64,000 bases of DNA from Phymatolithon calcareum (GCA_977006965.1 OZ345362.1:1364001-1428000), one strand, 5' to 3'; positions 1-11,950 are shown, numbered from the stretch's first letter. The notes: a model not told the origin generated them from the sequence alone. Program-made: numbers and translations.

Positions 1-27
1 CAGATCGTTTAGAACACGAAAGCTGGG

Positions 28-760
28 ATGAACGAAGTACTTTTCTCGGAAGACAAAAGATCACCCATTTTCAAGCTTGCAGGAAAAACGTTGGCAAAGG
101 TCAAAGAAGTCTCATACCTTAGCATCTCACTCAGTAGTGAGGGAGTTACAGACACAAAAATTCTTGAGCGCATCCGACGCGCCAAGATCGCGGTATACCC
201 ACTGAGGTCCCTGGGTGTCTCGTTGCTAGCACTCAGCCACTTGAAAGCAGTGCAGACATACAAGGCGTTGATACAACCAAGATGGGAGTATGCAATGCAC
301 CTGACGCCATGGACGCCGAGATTCCAGACAGCTATCGCAGAAGTGGAGAAAACATTTTTCACACAAGTATTCGGTCCAATATCGAAAAACCGCTATGTCA
401 GACTCGCCTTCTTTGCCGAATTCACAACGCCGAAAACAGGAGACTCGTTCTAGCACTCAAAATGCTGGAACGAGCCAGCTCAAAGAAAAGGAGCCTTCTG
501 GCAGTCCCAATCGAGGAAAGAGATGTGGATGAACTACAATGGGTTAGTCGAGACATATCGGCAATGCTACAGTACGATCTATTCGAGACGGCACTGACTT
601 TTCTCAAACAGGGAGGTGCAGAAAAATCGTTGAGGACCTTGCTCTTCAAAGACGAAGGAGATGTCTCGGAGTCCAGCAGAAATAGAAAAATTCCCTACGA
701 TCTGCCCGGGTCCACTCCGGCGATTATCACACTCCCGTAAACGCGGCACCGCCAGTGAGC
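28..760 (+). mobile_element. LINE (non-LTR retrotransposon) reverse transcriptase, C-terminal fragment, frameshifted
   Basis: The open frame at 28-453 reads like the thumb end of a LINE reverse transcriptase: a YLSISLSSEG stretch, an alanine/arginine helix, KALIQPRWEYAMHL, then EVEKTFFTQVFGP. Around 380-420 the coding sense passes to the next frame (IHNAENRRLVLALKML, inside the frame at 282-740). A later RWRLGRFP-like block near 744-790 is crossed by a stop. The same EVEQTFFRQVFGP block recurs on the minus strand at 18841-18951, so one LINE family seeded both. Frameshifts and stops show that it is dead. The 5' part of the element lies outside the window or was lost. Confidence 0.65.
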
Positions 761-1199
761 GGTAAAGCGGGCATTCTGTCGGTTCCCGCCAATTAGCACG
801 TCACTTCTCACAGACAAGTTCGGTGATACTGTTCCAATTCTCATGACCAACCTGGAAGAACACCTCGGAAGATATCAACTGAACAAAAAGGAGATTGATA
901 TCACTGCAAAAGCTCTAGACAAGCTACTCTTCTTTACTATCGTCTTTTACGACGATATTGAATAGACAAGGAGCCAATTGAGGAAATATGATCAGTGGAC
1001 CCCAAGCTTTTCCCTCTACACTTTTGCGGGAAGATTTTTTGCAGCTAGGGCTACGACGTTAATCCGGGTTACAAGTATTTGAATATATGATCGAAGCTGC
1101 AACGTAGCTGCTGAAACACATCTCCCTTGCAGTCTCATGAGTGTTACTGAGGGGGTTTAATAAATTCCAAATTCAAAAAAAACTGACGGAGATTTAAGC
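761..1199. other. Spacer between LINE and Copia fragments
   Basis: No supported gene. A short frame to about 964 (EIDITAKALDKLLFF...) could still be LINE 3' coding sequence. The rest is stop-rich and AT-rich. Confidence 0.4.
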
Positions 1200-2147
1200 T
1201 TGTACTGCAAGCATATCGGAAAACTCCTTAGTGGTATGTCCGGAGTGTATGTGGACGATTTATTGCAAACTGGTGATGAAGCTTTTCAACGCTGGACTGA
1301 AAAAACCGCTTCTCGATTTGATTCAACTCCTCGAAAATACAAGAATGTGACGTTTGCTGGTATGGAGTTCTTACAAAATGACACGAAGGAAGAAGTGAGA
1401 TTTTCTATGAATCGGTACATTAGAAGGCTTTCTATAGTCCCAGTACCTTGCATGTTTGCGGAATATACTTCTCAAAGGGCTCAGTTGCTCAGGACGATAT
1501 ATTTTCGACTTGATGTAAGCTACTCTGTTGCTCAAGCAACCCAAGTGACGGAAAAGTTTTGGATCGCGTGAGAGGTGGAAAGCAAGTCAGTAAGATCACA
1601 AAGCACCTGAAAAAGCATAAGCTGGAAATCATTTTTCCTAAGTTGGATCGAATAAGTCTTCACATCCGGGCTTATGTGATGCCAGTCACGCCAACAACCG
1701 AGATCTGTCGTCCCAGCTGGGCATTGTAATTACTTTCTGCGATATGGAAAATAGATGTTCTATTATATCCTATCGCTCATACAAATGCAAACGGATTACA
1801 AGGTCTGCAATTGCGTCCGAATGCAGGCTCTAGCAGATTGCTTCGGTCTTTCCATGATGATGAAGCATGTCTTGGAGACGCTTTTCAATCAAGTTATTCC
1901 GATACAGATGCCTACGGACAGTAAGTCATTTTTCGACGTTATAGTTAAGTCCAGTCGTACCGCTGAACGAAGGCTAATGATTGACATTGTAGCTTGCAGA
2001 CAAGCTTACGAGCGTCATGAGATCGCAGACATTGGGCTAGTGAAAAGCGATTACAATCTTGCTGACTGTATGACGAAAGTGATGCTGTTCAAGCAGCTTA
2101 TTGAAGTCATGAGTACGGGGGTGTTAAAACATCCAATAGAAAAGTAG
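1200..2147 (+). mobile_element. Copia-type retrotransposon fragment: reverse transcriptase end and RNase H
   Basis: At 1200-1571 the frame carries GVYVDDLLQTGDEAF, the YVDD catalytic block of a Ty1/Copia reverse transcriptase, followed by FAGMEF. At 1755-2147 the Copia RNase H follows: ALADCF, MPTDSKSFFDVIVKSS, RRLMIDI, then LVKSDYNLADCMTK, the usual end of a Copia polyprotein. The two parts are in different frames with stops between them, so the copy is dead. Gag, protease and integrase are missing upstream. A polypurine tract and LTR follow directly downstream, as expected for an element on the plus strand. Confidence 0.85.
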
Positions 2148-2189
2148 ATTATACGAAATGAGTCATTATGTGTGTTCTCATGTCTCTCG

Positions 2190-2600
2190 TGATGAAGAGG
2201 GAGTGTCGAGACCGCAATTATTTGCGCGATTCGGAACTTAAGCAAGGGATGCGAGAAGACATGATAGGAGAGATCGACATGAAATGGTGACTGCTGAACT
2301 GCACTAGAACCCGTATAACCGAATGACTCTTTCGAAATTTATCAGAAGATATGTGGATGTGTGGTGCAAATGAGATTATGTAGCGTATTCAATTTACCTT
2401 CCACGTAATCTACATCAATTCCGGTAGGTTCTTGCACTCCCCAAAACACTATAAAAGCGCTGAACTCATCTATCGATGGAGTTCGACAAGCAAGCATAAC
2501 CCAACGAACATTATCGCTTCAACTCATTCCAACGGTCAAGGTCCCTAAGCCTTGACCTGTTGAGGATCGCACGTAACTTCCAAGGGTCCCTTTGTTATCA
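2190..2600 (+). repeat. 3' LTR of the Copia fragment, with polypurine tract and TATA box
   Basis: About 50 bases after the RNase H stop comes a purine run (GATGAAGAGGGAG, 2191-2203) followed by TGTCGAGACC at 2204, the expected PPT/TG start of an LTR. A TATAAAA box lies at 2450-2456, in the usual LTR position. The right border is not visible and is set loosely at about 2600. No paired 5' LTR is seen in the window. Confidence 0.55.
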
Positions 2601-3290
2601 AAGGACCACACGTTATACTATTCGTCCTTCGGCTCCAAAGGGTTTCTGCAAAATACCACACAGTTGAAGAGCGTAAACTAAGCTTTGCGACATTTTTGAC
2701 CTGCCAAAATACCAAACCCTGCGAATGTTGAAGGCGCCGGACGGGCGCCCCAAAAAATTCGTTTATAGCGCTAAAAGGAATCCCAGTTCTTAAAGAGGTA
2801 GTTTGGGTGCAGCGACAGCGAGTGCATCAAATTTGCCGTGGTACAATTCGGAGTTTGCACTGCGGTCAACCAGCGAGTCTTCCCGTTCTGCACTACTGCA
2901 GTCTAGCGGAAATGTGGAGCGACTGGAGCTAGATTTTTGAGTTCAAAGGGATGATTTCTGGGTTACTGTGGACGGAAACGAATTCAAAGACCTCGAACAA
3001 GAACTGAACTTGGACTTGCGCCTGTCTCTCTACCACCGAACTATCTATGCATCTAAAGTCAGAAGTAAGAGTAAAAAATTAAGAAAATAATAAATACTTG
3101 TTACTTGCCTTGCCCCTTGCATATCTCACAGGGTCCAAACTAAAAGAAATGTTTTTTCAAATTGGGGGTCTTTTTACAATGGCGCATAAGATCTGCACCG
3201 CATTTTGTCACTGATCGCCGAAGGGAAAATATGTTGCGTAATGTTTTCTGCCTTGCGATGCGGAAAATAGGATAACCTACATCGCTTTCT
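2601..3290. other. Intergenic or LINE 5' flank, no gene
   Basis: No convincing coding region. A small GGCGCC(n5)GGCGCC inverted repeat lies near 2732-2748. The right side may be the 5' untranslated part of the LINE that follows. Confidence 0.3.
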
Positions 3291-4499
3291 GGACTTACGA
3301 ATAGCACAGCACCAGAAGGTGTCGGATATGATGATGAATTCAACGAACAGCGTGACCGCGGCAGCATATCACGGAAGAAAAGGCCCACTACGAATGCTGC
3401 TATGGATTTGAATGCAGCGTCATCAGAAGCAATCAAACCATCACCTCTGACGCCACGACACTATCCACGCCAACGATAGGATCTCAATCCTCTTCATCAC
3501 ACAGTACTGCAGAGAGATGCAGCGAGAACAAGGGCGCGCGCAAGGTACTGCTTGTCAGTTGCAACAAATTACCATGCGAAAGAATGGTACAAAGGATTGG
3601 AAAGAGCATCCGACCGCAGGCTCAGAGCCATCGACGTATAGAAGGTTCGGAACCACGAGCAGTTTCCCCACAGGCACCTGGTCCATCCAGACCTACGAAA
3701 AATCATCACACAGGAAAAGGTTGTCCCGGACGGGAGCGTAAATGAAGCAATGGGTGAAACCGAAACCGAAGAGAACGCCAAAAGCCACCCGGTTGGTGAT
3801 TCAGGAGAAGGACCACCGCCCAGCAAAGAGACCCCAGCAAGCGGTACGGACGGTTATGAACAAGGCGCAGAGCGCCCAGACAACCCGGCGACCAACATGC
3901 ACCAATCTCTCATTGAACACTAAGACAAGGATGAAATACCTGGAACTCCCATCGCAAACTCGGAGCAAGTCACACTCCAAAAGAATTTTTAACAAATATT
4001 GGAGAATTGCAACAATAAATGTGGGGGGGTTCTTCCGAGACCCCCGAGTACCTTCGACAGTTGGTAAATAATCACAGAGTCGACGTGATTGGGCTCAAGC
4101 AAACACATTTGAGATCTGAAGCACGTATTCCGACAGAGATGCTCACAATGAATGCCCCTAGACACGAACTCGTCACACAAGACGGGTCCAATTACCAAAA
4201 TTCCTCGAGTGAATCTTATCTTCAAGTATGCAAAGTCCTCATTGCCCAAGTGGGAAACCTGAAAATTGGGGTGGTATATATGTCACCTAAATCCACGTGC
4301 CAAGAAACAGAAAAGTGTCTTTCGCTCATATATGGACACGCCAGAGGCCAGGCCATCATATGCGGAGACTGGAATGCAAGGCATAAATCATGGGATAAGC
4401 AATCCAATAGAAGAAGAAACCAAGTAGTCAAATGGGCAGAAGAAAAAGGATGGACGCTAAAAACCCACTCGGGCTCGACGTTCGATACCAAAAAGTTGT
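3291..4499 (+). mobile_element. LINE fragment: ORF1-like region and AP-endonuclease domain
   Basis: Frames at 3291-3470 and 3560-3930 look like a degraded hydrophilic ORF1 (ISRKKRP; YHAKEWYKGLERASDRRL). From about 4000 the sequence reads RIATINVGG and, after a one-base frame change near 4020-4050, LRQLVNNHRVDVIGLKQTHLR, GVVYMSPKSTC and AIICGDWNARHKSWD. These are the motifs of the apurinic endonuclease that nicks target DNA for LINE insertion. The frame ends abruptly at 4500 where unrelated sequence begins. The reverse transcriptase start of a similar element resumes near 5280. Confidence 0.75.
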
Positions 4500-4790
4500 T
4501 GTTGGAGGTTAGGGATGCGATAAGGATGATGGAATGGTTTGGTTGAGATGAATTGGTTGAGTGTTTGCTGAGTTGTTGGTGAATGAGTTCCTTGGTTTAT
4601 TGCCTTGCTCGACCTCAGAACCTGGCTATATAGTCCTGAATATCAGATCTAGACTAGCTCTATATGCTAGATCTAATTATGGGCCCTTGCTAGACGACGG
4701 AGACCAAGTAACCCTAAACAAATCTATCATAACATTATCATATTGTCATACACGTGTAATGTACAAAACCTCATAATTTTCGATGCTGAG
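4500..4790. repeat. Insertion splitting the LINE, possible solo LTR
   Basis: LINE coding similarity stops at 4499, where TGTTGGAGGTTAGGG begins. It appears to run to about CTATCATAACA near 4735, giving TG...CA ends like a short LTR. It holds no internal coding sequence. I could not find a clean 5-base target duplication, so the solo-LTR reading is tentative. Confidence 0.3.
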
Positions 4791-5099
4791 TACGATGGTA
4801 TGATTTGTATCGGCCAATCACATCTGTACACGTGTCCAGAGCAAAATTCTTCTCTGAACGTCTCCAAACACAGCTGTGAGACTTATTGACACGTGTACAC
4901 GTGTACAACACGTAGCTTACCGCGATTATAGAAAGCCTCGAAAAGTAGAAAACCTCAAGACAGTTGCACAAGGCATACAAGAAAGTTGTTAAAACGTGAT
5001 GCGAGACTTGGAGAACAGGGAAACCTATCCCGGCACGATACAAATCATTGAGGAGCACTGAGATCGACAAACTGGCCCTGAGACGAAAGAAACTCTACA

Positions 5100-5745
5100 G
5101 AAGAGCCAGAATGACCCAAAGACCTGAATACTAGGGACTATACTGCGAGTGTAAGCACCAAGTACGGACAAAAGTAAACAAGCAGTAATACGAGCAGCAT
5201 GAAGAGTGCATCTCTGAGCTTGAGGAGAAGGACGGAAAAACTGCCCTGAAACAGCTAGCGAGAATGGAGAAGAAATTCAGAAGACGAACGGCAAGAACAT
5301 GATGAACGGAAGACCAATGAACAGTACTAGATTTTCTGCCCACATATCAAAAACATGGCATAGTCCCGAAAAGTGGCAACCTGGGCTAACCAAGTTCACA
5401 TGTCCTGAACACATGGGGGATACAATTGAAGTCGCCATCCGGAGATCGCCAACTGGAAAGGCACCCGGTCTGGACGAAGTCAAGGCAGAGATGCTGAAAG
5501 TCAATACATCTCTGAATGCAGACGCGCTTGCGGCTTTTTGGAGAGCTTGTGAGAGATGTGGAGACTTTCCCCCCCACTGACATAAAGCACTCCTCGTCCC
5601 AATACACAAGAATGGGACACACGAGGAACCCCGAAACTATCTCCCAATACCTTGCTTAGCCAAGCAAGGAAAATCATCAAGACGGCCATCGATATCAAGC
5701 TGCGCAGGTTATACGTCCATTGCGTATGCAATCCCACATACCACA
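5100..5745 (+). mobile_element. LINE reverse transcriptase, N-terminal blocks
   Basis: The frame at 5299-5580 contains AIRRSPTGKAPGLDEVKAEM, the first conserved block of a LINE reverse transcriptase, then AFWRACERCGDFPPH. After an in-frame TGA the sequence continues ALLVPIHKNGTHEEPRNY (5587-5650). Upstream from about 5100 is degraded linker. The reading stops near 5745, where a minus-strand endonuclease fragment abuts it. Probably the continuation of the 3.3-4.5 kb LINE, but this is not proven. Confidence 0.75.
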
Positions 5746-6130
5746 CGGAGATGTTATGTCTGACGCATCCAGACCCTTATTGACAAACAGGTCTATGTTA
5801 CTGCTTCGTGTCGTTGATCGAAATGTTACCGCCGATGCAATGCGGATTCGCCAATTGCATTTTGCTGCTAATTGGACGAAATGTCGTCCACTCATCATGG
5901 GCGTCTTGTTAAAATGCTGGTATCGGGCGTTTAGGTCTCGAATAAGCACAGACCTTTCCCTGCAGTGCGCTTGGATGAGGTCGTTTGAAGTGAAACATAA
6001 GCTGCTGACCTTCATCATACCTAACGCAGGCGGGAATAATGTTTGAAAACGTCGAGGAAACACTAAATATGGTGAACGGGAAGACGTTTTTCAAGTTCAA
6101 AATCGAATCTCCAATCAAACCGCACATTGC
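5700..6130 (-). mobile_element. LINE AP-endonuclease fragment, minus strand
   Basis: On the minus strand the frame at 6063-5695 reads MMKVSSLCFTSNDLIQAH, VLIRDLNARYQHF and TTRSSNIDLFVNKGLDASDI, the C-terminal half of a LINE AP-endonuclease (DLNARH and SNIDLF motifs). It overlaps the end of the plus-strand RT fragment by about 45 bases, consistent with a junction of two truncated insertions. No complete open frame remains. Confidence 0.65.
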
Positions 6131-6150
6131 GGAATCGATAAAATTGACAT

Positions 6151-6480
6151 CTAGGTATAGCTTCTTTCCTTTTCCACAAGCGCCTCATCATCAATTTTCT
6201 TCAGTGGGACGTTTTCACGTATTATAGTTTCTTGAGAGCGACGGGAAGAACTTAGAGAGAATGCTAGCCTTAACCACGGAAAAATTCTAAATTCGGGCGT
6301 TGGTAATTCGTTTACGACATACTTGTCGATGTAGAATTCGAAAGCTTTGCCGGCCAGGTACTGAACGATATTTAAGGATCTCTTAGCCATAGAAATTTCT
6401 CTGCAGTGGACATTATTTACGAGGAAGAAGATTTTAGGAGCATTTCTTTCTCCATAGTAGACAGGGAGCTCGATTAGTTA
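6151..6480 (-). mobile_element. Gypsy-like gag relic
   Basis: Reading minus strand from 6480, the peptide runs ELPVYYGERNAPKIFFLV, then AKRSLNIVQYLAGKAFEFY. The pattern P-x-Y-x-G...A-x-K-I-x-x-F followed by YLxGxAxxFY is that of Ty3/Gypsy-type capsid proteins. No zinc knuckle or pol is attached. Similarity is by motif only, so confidence is moderate to low. Confidence 0.35.
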
Positions 6481-7224
6481 TGCCTTGGCGCTGTTAGGGG
6501 TACGAAATGAGGAGGAGAAATTGTTGTCGATAATTTAGTTGTTCCAACGAATTAAATTAAACGAAGTGATTCTCTCCTGTTGGTAGAATGGAGCTGTCAC
6601 CATGTCGGCAAAATCAGAAATTGAAATTAACGGCTTGTGGTCGACTGGCAAAAGTTGCCGTTACTCAATTAAAAATGGATTCTTGTTAAGAAACTGATAG
6701 AGTGTTTCTCCATTATTAATTGCGCGTCTTCTCAGGCTGACGTAATGTCTGCTCATATACTATTCACTAAACTATTATACTAAGTAAAAAACCTTCCGAA
6801 TGCATCCCCAGATCTTTCAAAGAAAATAAGAAATTTTCTAGAAACAACGGTCATGTAGAGGAGAAATCATGTGGTGCTATGTACACTTAAGTGTTACTAA
6901 CAATCCAAAGTGATAATATTATCATAGTTTAAAAGTATAAATGATCATCCAAATATGCGTTCTATACTTTGAAAATGTCCGGTGTTCTGAAAGTATGACA
7001 TGTGAAACCTATATTGAACTATATACGTAACTGTTCACATCCGAAAAAATAAAGCCACAGTAATAGAAACTCTAAATGTAGATATAAATATCAGAAATAT
7101 ATCACTAGGGTTTCGGAATAAGAATCATTCTTAATAGCGAAGTACCTATTCAAATTTGAACGAAACTCGCAAGCCGAGTTGCCTTAAAACTTTTTGACGT
7201 CATCGTTTACGTTCTATCAACCCA
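6481..7224. other. AT-rich spacer, no gene
   Basis: No coding region is supported. The stretch is AT-rich and stop-dense, and looks like decayed retroelement DNA. Confidence 0.35.
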
Positions 7225-7640
7225 TCCATCGATACGGGGCTAGTGTCTATGTGCCAAGCCCCCTCACTTGAGGGGTGATATAAAAGGTCGAAACGCTAGT
7301 AAAAAGAACGTGTAGCAGATCATTGGCGCCATTATTGGAAAGTCGGACTTGTATAGTGCGTGAGGAGTTCCACAATTATGACCTTAAAATCGCTTCGTTC
7401 GGCGCTGCCAACGAAAATATAGTTGCCACGCAGAAGTACCAGACCTGTTATGCCACGAGAAAAGTCAGGCCCCGCGTGGTCGGTACATCCATTCACACAA
7501 AGGAAGCATCTATGACCGGTCTCGCAGAGTGCTCTAGACAATATGGAGCCTTTTCCAAGTTAAGGGAGAGTGGTATCGTGCGGGAGGTACTCGAGGAAAG
7601 AATCAATGGTCGCGAGAGCATATCATTCGCGTAAAATGAG
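7225..7640 (+). repeat. LTR start and leader, CCTCAATTGAGG family, copy A
   Basis: The sequence CTAGTGTCTATGTGCCAAG at about 7234-7252 is followed by a palindrome-like CCCCTCACTTGAGGGG, a TATAAAA box (7279-7285) and a leader with TTGGCGCCA. A related copy lies on the minus strand at 21040-21430 (palindrome, TTTAAAA instead of TATAAAA, and matching leader blocks such as CTTAAAATCGC against CTGAAAATCGC). A third LTR start lies at 8595-8645 minus strand. I read this as the LTR/5' end of one retrotransposon family. The open frame at 7323-7634 is not recognised and may be its decayed gag start. Confidence 0.5.
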
Positions 7641-7774
7641 TCCTCATTTGGCATCCTCTGAAGAAGACTAAGTTTTAAAGAATCAACATGTTCAACTTCA
7701 AGGCACGGGACACTGACGATGGCATTGCAGAAGGTCACCAGATTGAACCGACCCCGTTCACCGGCGAAATTTTT

Positions 7775-8235
7775 GCTACTTTAGCGTCCGCTTAGCTGAG
7801 AAGAATTGGAGAAAAAGAGACTACATTTACATAGCTGATTGCGTTTTTCGGAATTCTCGCTCTCATGGAAAGGGTTGGGCTCAGCGCCCAGCGCAATTTT
7901 TGGAAGACAACCAGGCTAAAGAAGTATCACCCAGCTCCTTCTTATTCAAAGACTGGGATGCCATTCACCGTATACCTCCAGTGGATTCATTTATTGTGGA
8001 ACCAAGTGAAACCTGTAGTCTGCGCAGCACTGCTGCTCGCTCGGTCAGGATTCTGTCGATGCCATGACTAACCACAGAAAGATCGTTGTGCCCCCGTCGG
8101 ACCTCATTTTCGTCGATAAGTCCATATCCCGTTGGAATGGGAACGGAGGTCACTAGCCGGAGAACGGTTGGGAGATACAGCACTCGGCGAGTGGAAGAAG
8201 TGGGATAATGCTGCATCTTCAACATGTGGGCCTAC
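7775..8235 (+). mobile_element. piggyBac-type transposase relic
   Basis: Translated pieces match the piggyBac DDE transposase layout. Near 7830-7990: LIAFFGILALMERVGL, QRNFW and TGMPFTVYLQWIHLLW, the N-terminal side. At 8071-8230: VVPPSDLIFVDKSISRW, then PENGWEIQHSASGRSGIML, the catalytic-core side, as in piggyBac-derived proteins of algae and oomycetes. Stops and a deletion between GGH and PENG break the frame. No terminal inverted repeats or TTAA sites were assigned. Confidence 0.6.
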
Positions 8236-8589
8236 AGTTCATAGGGGTACTCAAACTCTTCTGGAAATTTGAGTGATTTTTAGATGGCTTTTTTTCTCTG
8301 GTGCCCATCTACAGGGTCAGCAGCACATGACACAGCGACGGTATTGTCAAGTGCTGCCCGAGCAACTCATCGATATCAAATTTTCCACAAGCATTAATCG
8401 TCGACGTTTAGAAATTTAAGACGACGACCCTCTTGTGCTCATCACATAATAAGGGTGACCGTGCCAAACTATATATTTGTGGCGCTTCTACTGGTAGGAA
8501 ATCTTTCACTAAACATGTTGAAAACATCCATGAGTGTAGGTGCATTTGACGAGCCTGATAGTTAGTAGCTTTCGCTTGAAAAAATTAAA

Positions 8590-8990
8590 TGATTTTTATT
8601 CCCTCAATTGAGGGAAAAATCTTGGCACATAGACACTAGTATCTGCAATCTCTTAACGTTCGTCAAAACGTCGGCTGGATTGTATTTCGTTCAAAAGAAA
8701 CCAAGTTTTTCGATTTCATTTTTCGTGCAAGCAGACTTCACGCCGGTGAGATCGATCATAAGCCTTCTCCTTTGTGCAAGATCGTTTTTCATCACATTAA
8801 GCAGACTTAGGCTACCTGTGAGCTGATAAAGAGGAATAATTCTCTTTATCATGCGCTGTACGTCGTTCTTTATCATGTGCGCCATGTGGAATGCGTCTGA
8901 GAGTGCCATAGTCACACTTCCAATTCTGAAATAGTAGAACGTGTTGCTTTGCATGGCGACCAATGTATTGCTTGCCACATTCCTGATCTA
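8590..8990 (-). mobile_element. Copia RNase H fragment with start of 3' LTR, minus strand
   Basis: On the minus strand the frame 8978-8691 reads LVAMQSNTFYYF, ALSDAFHMAHMIK, RRLMIDLTGVKSA and EIEKLGFF, a degraded Copia RNase H. The YQLTGSLSLLNV segment has lost the D of the usual TDS. Downstream in the same direction comes ACTAGTGTCTATGTGCCAAG, then CCCTCAATTGAGGG, the same LTR start as at 7234. This links the CCTCAATTGAGG LTR family to a Copia polyprotein. Confidence 0.65.
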
Positions 8991-9293
8991 TCGGTTATAA
9001 ATATGACTTAACCAAGCTGAGAGCTCCCATAGGCATTATTCGGAATATATTGAATTCGAACAATATCCATGTCTATAGGGAATAGCGATCTTCTACATGT
9101 AAATTTGGACACTTTCTTTTATGTATTAATACTGCGTTAATCTCCACTATAAAGTTTTAATTGGAAATTTTTTCCGTGACTTGAGCTGACTATGCAACAG
9201 CACGTGAAATAACCTGTCATGTATTAAAAACATAGCAGCTCTGAACGCGCAATGACCTATATTTATAGAAACAGTCTAACGAATGTCAGTGAC
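8991..9293. other. Spacer, no gene
   Basis: AT-rich and stop-dense; nothing recognised. Confidence 0.3.
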
Positions 9294-9690
9294 GTCCAAC
9301 GCGACTATCAAACTCTCCATTTCTTATAAACTAGCTCTCTTCAAATTGTCGTAACAGCTTGCATTTTACAGCAAGCCCTTACAGATAGCATAACAGTCAT
9401 TACAGTACCGTTGTTTCGATGCGTACTTACACCATGAAGGATCATTAAGGGCAAACCCTAGAACCGCTACTTACAGATTACAGCTGCTTTACACTGCTTC
9501 CAGGTTACAAGTGCTTATACTGTAAGTATTACAGCCATTGATCTATTTTCCATTCTGCCAAGTCATCCTTTGATCCAATTCTTTTTCTATAAAGGTCCCC
9601 GCGAAGCGGCGCCCTCGGCGTTTTGCCAGGGAACAACCCGACTACAGCCACTGTGCCAACTTGTGCGTTTCAAACCACACAATGTCATTC
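9294..9690 (+). repeat. Left arm of a ~400 bp inverted repeat bounding a 3.1 kb element
   Basis: This arm matches the reverse complement of 11950-12392 over nearly its whole length. Shared blocks include CAAATTGTC(G/A)TTACAGC-like sequence, ACTTACACCATGAAGGATCA, a TTTTTCTATAAAGGTC promoter-like box near 9580-9596, and GGCGCCCTCGGCGTTTTGCC. Sub-repeats of CTTACAG/CTGTAAG are scattered through the arm. It behaves like either a long terminal inverted repeat or an LTR present in inverted orientation. Confidence 0.8.
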
Positions 9691-11179
9691 TTTCAGTATC
9701 GTTATGTATTTTATGTTTGAACATTTGGAACATATTTTCTTTTGGCTTTAATTTGACCACCGGCATATTGTACAATGTTATTGCACGTCTCATCTCCAGA
9801 TTGCAAATGATCGTCAATGTGAAAAACACATATACTCTTACATTCTTAATCCAGATTCTTAAAGAAGAAGGAACCGTCGCCAGCTCGCACCTGTAGTCTT
9901 AAATCGTCTATAAGATGAGCTAAGAGCGTCATTAGTTTAAATACATATTTCTCGTAGATCTTAAACTCCATTAATGGTTTTATACATATATATATATCTC
10001 ATTTGGTTTTGATAGCTTTGTACATGTGCTTGAATTACGTATGTGGAGCATAATCGAAACCCAGATATAGCTGCAAGGCCTACGGCGAGACGTCTAGGGC
10101 TTTGTTTCGACGTCGACGCACCATGTACCAGAGTAGTTTCCATTTTGCCTCTGTGTCCCAGTACAAAAAAACGTTGCCAAACAAACTTCCTTCTCTGTAC
10201 TTCATCTTTTATAGCAAGGCCACTTTGTCTTCCAAGCAAGATTCAATTGACTGCCATTCCACTTCGTCCATGTCCCACTACCAATTAATCCTTATATTTC
10301 CTTCTTCTTCGCTTCCTTAAGAAGATTTTATATGGATCAGTTGTAGGACTTTCTCTAAAATAAGGTTCGCTTTGACGAATATTTTAACTTCTCGACGCAT
10401 CATTTACCCATACTTTGTACATTTACAAACTTATCGTCCACACATATCACTCACATACTCTGTCCACTGCTGCCTAGACTATTTTCTAATGTACTTCATT
10501 TGAGCTGCTGCGTTAGGCTCATCCTCTATTTTTGAGTGGGTAATTTTGTGCTTCGTAATAATTTCCTGAATAAGCAGGGATGACAAGACCGTATTCATCA
10601 GTTGTGTTTCCCTTTACGGCAAAAACTGAGAATCAAATCTTGAGAGAAATGAGGGTGCTAATGTTCTAATTTGTGAAAAATTCGTCCTAAAGGACGGATA
10701 AAATCGTTCTCCGTTTCCAAGGAAGCTGAATTTCAGCTCTTTTTCTAGATATTTCCGCTCTTTCGAAAACAAGCTGAAATGGCGTCGGGTTCGCCCTTTC
10801 ATGAAGTCATATAAGCTTCTCGTCTGCTGCATAACAGTGTTCTCTGTAGATACTTCTTAATTCCGAAGTCTTGTATTGAATAGAATCTTTCTTTCCCCAT
10901 TTCAGGTATTAATGGCCAAATTTTCTTGTGAATGAAATTTTTCAGCCTTGCTTCGGACATAACTATATGTCCTTTATGTTATTAAATTCAAGCCCAAATG
11001 TATCTAGGAAGCCCAGCCAGGGAAACAGAGGAGAGTTTGTACTTAGAATATCAGCATATTGCCGTATAAAAGGATTTCTTCGGCATAGGGAGTCTTAGGT
11101 TTATACTTCCTTCAGACTTCTTAATTTCAGTACCAAATAGGCAGATCTTATTAGTTTTCTTACGTCCAAGATTACTCCC
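9691..11179. other. Interior of the 3.1 kb element, no intact gene
   Basis: No intact coding region. On the minus strand at about 11000-11160 there are traces such as NSPLFPWLGFLDTFGLEF, which resemble the end of a retropepsin domain. The minus-strand frame at 10614-10832 (KERKYLEKELKFSF...) is not recognised. Confidence 0.35.
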
Positions 11180-11950
11180 GAAACCTAGAAGAGGGCCGTA
11201 GCTTGTCGTTTACCGATGACGGTCTTCTGAGCACCACTATCAATACAGGCTCTCTTCCATTGTTTTCGGTCAGGTCTCTTTTTTTATCATTGTCGGAATC
11301 ATAACTTCTTCAGATAAGACGGTTTTTTCTCCGTCGGGTAGATATATAGTCCCTGTTTTTATCGGGATCAGAATCTTAATCTGATTCACTTGTCGAAAGC
11401 AGTGAAAGACATTTCTTTCCCTCTCTAAGAATGCTCAGGATCGATATGCGCACTAGTTACTACTGATCTTGTTTACCGTCTTCCTTATTTTCACTGAGAA
11501 CTTCAGATAGTGTTCTATGTTCATCGGCAAAGAAGAACTCTACATAATCTTGATACTATTCGTCAAATATGGCTTATTCAGCCTGTTGAAAAAGTACAAA
11601 CAAACTTCTAGCACTGATGGGATTGATTTTAACATTTGTGCCAGGTTGCACATAACGTTCTTCGGACGTTCGCAATAGAATATGAAATTTGTCCCGCGAT
11701 GCGCAAATATTGCATTTGATTGTGTTACCAAACAAGTCAAAACCATTTCTGCCAGCAACTTTATCGTCATTATTTGCAATATTTCTCCTATTATTTAAGC
11801 CGCTAAACGGAGCGTAAGATTTTCGACCGGGATTTGGAGGCCTTCTGCAATGTCCTTGGCCTTCAAAATAAATCTCATATATCTTTCCTGTGATCGAATT
11901 TGATTTCCGCTATTAAACCTTTCATCTATTGTTAGTACCTTCTTCCTGCT
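11180..11950 (-). pseudogene. Gag-protease relic inside the inverted-repeat element
   Basis: Minus strand, after the right arm: KKVLTIDERFNSGNQIR and RYMRFILKAKDIAEGLQ (about 11945-11810) look like the start of a gag. GFDLFGNTIKCNICASRD (11736-11683) resembles a degenerate zinc knuckle. ACIDSGAQKTVIGKRQA (11250-11200) is an aspartic protease active site (DSGA). Multiple frame changes and stops separate them. Motif recognition only; family assignment (Copia against Gypsy) is open. Confidence 0.5.
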
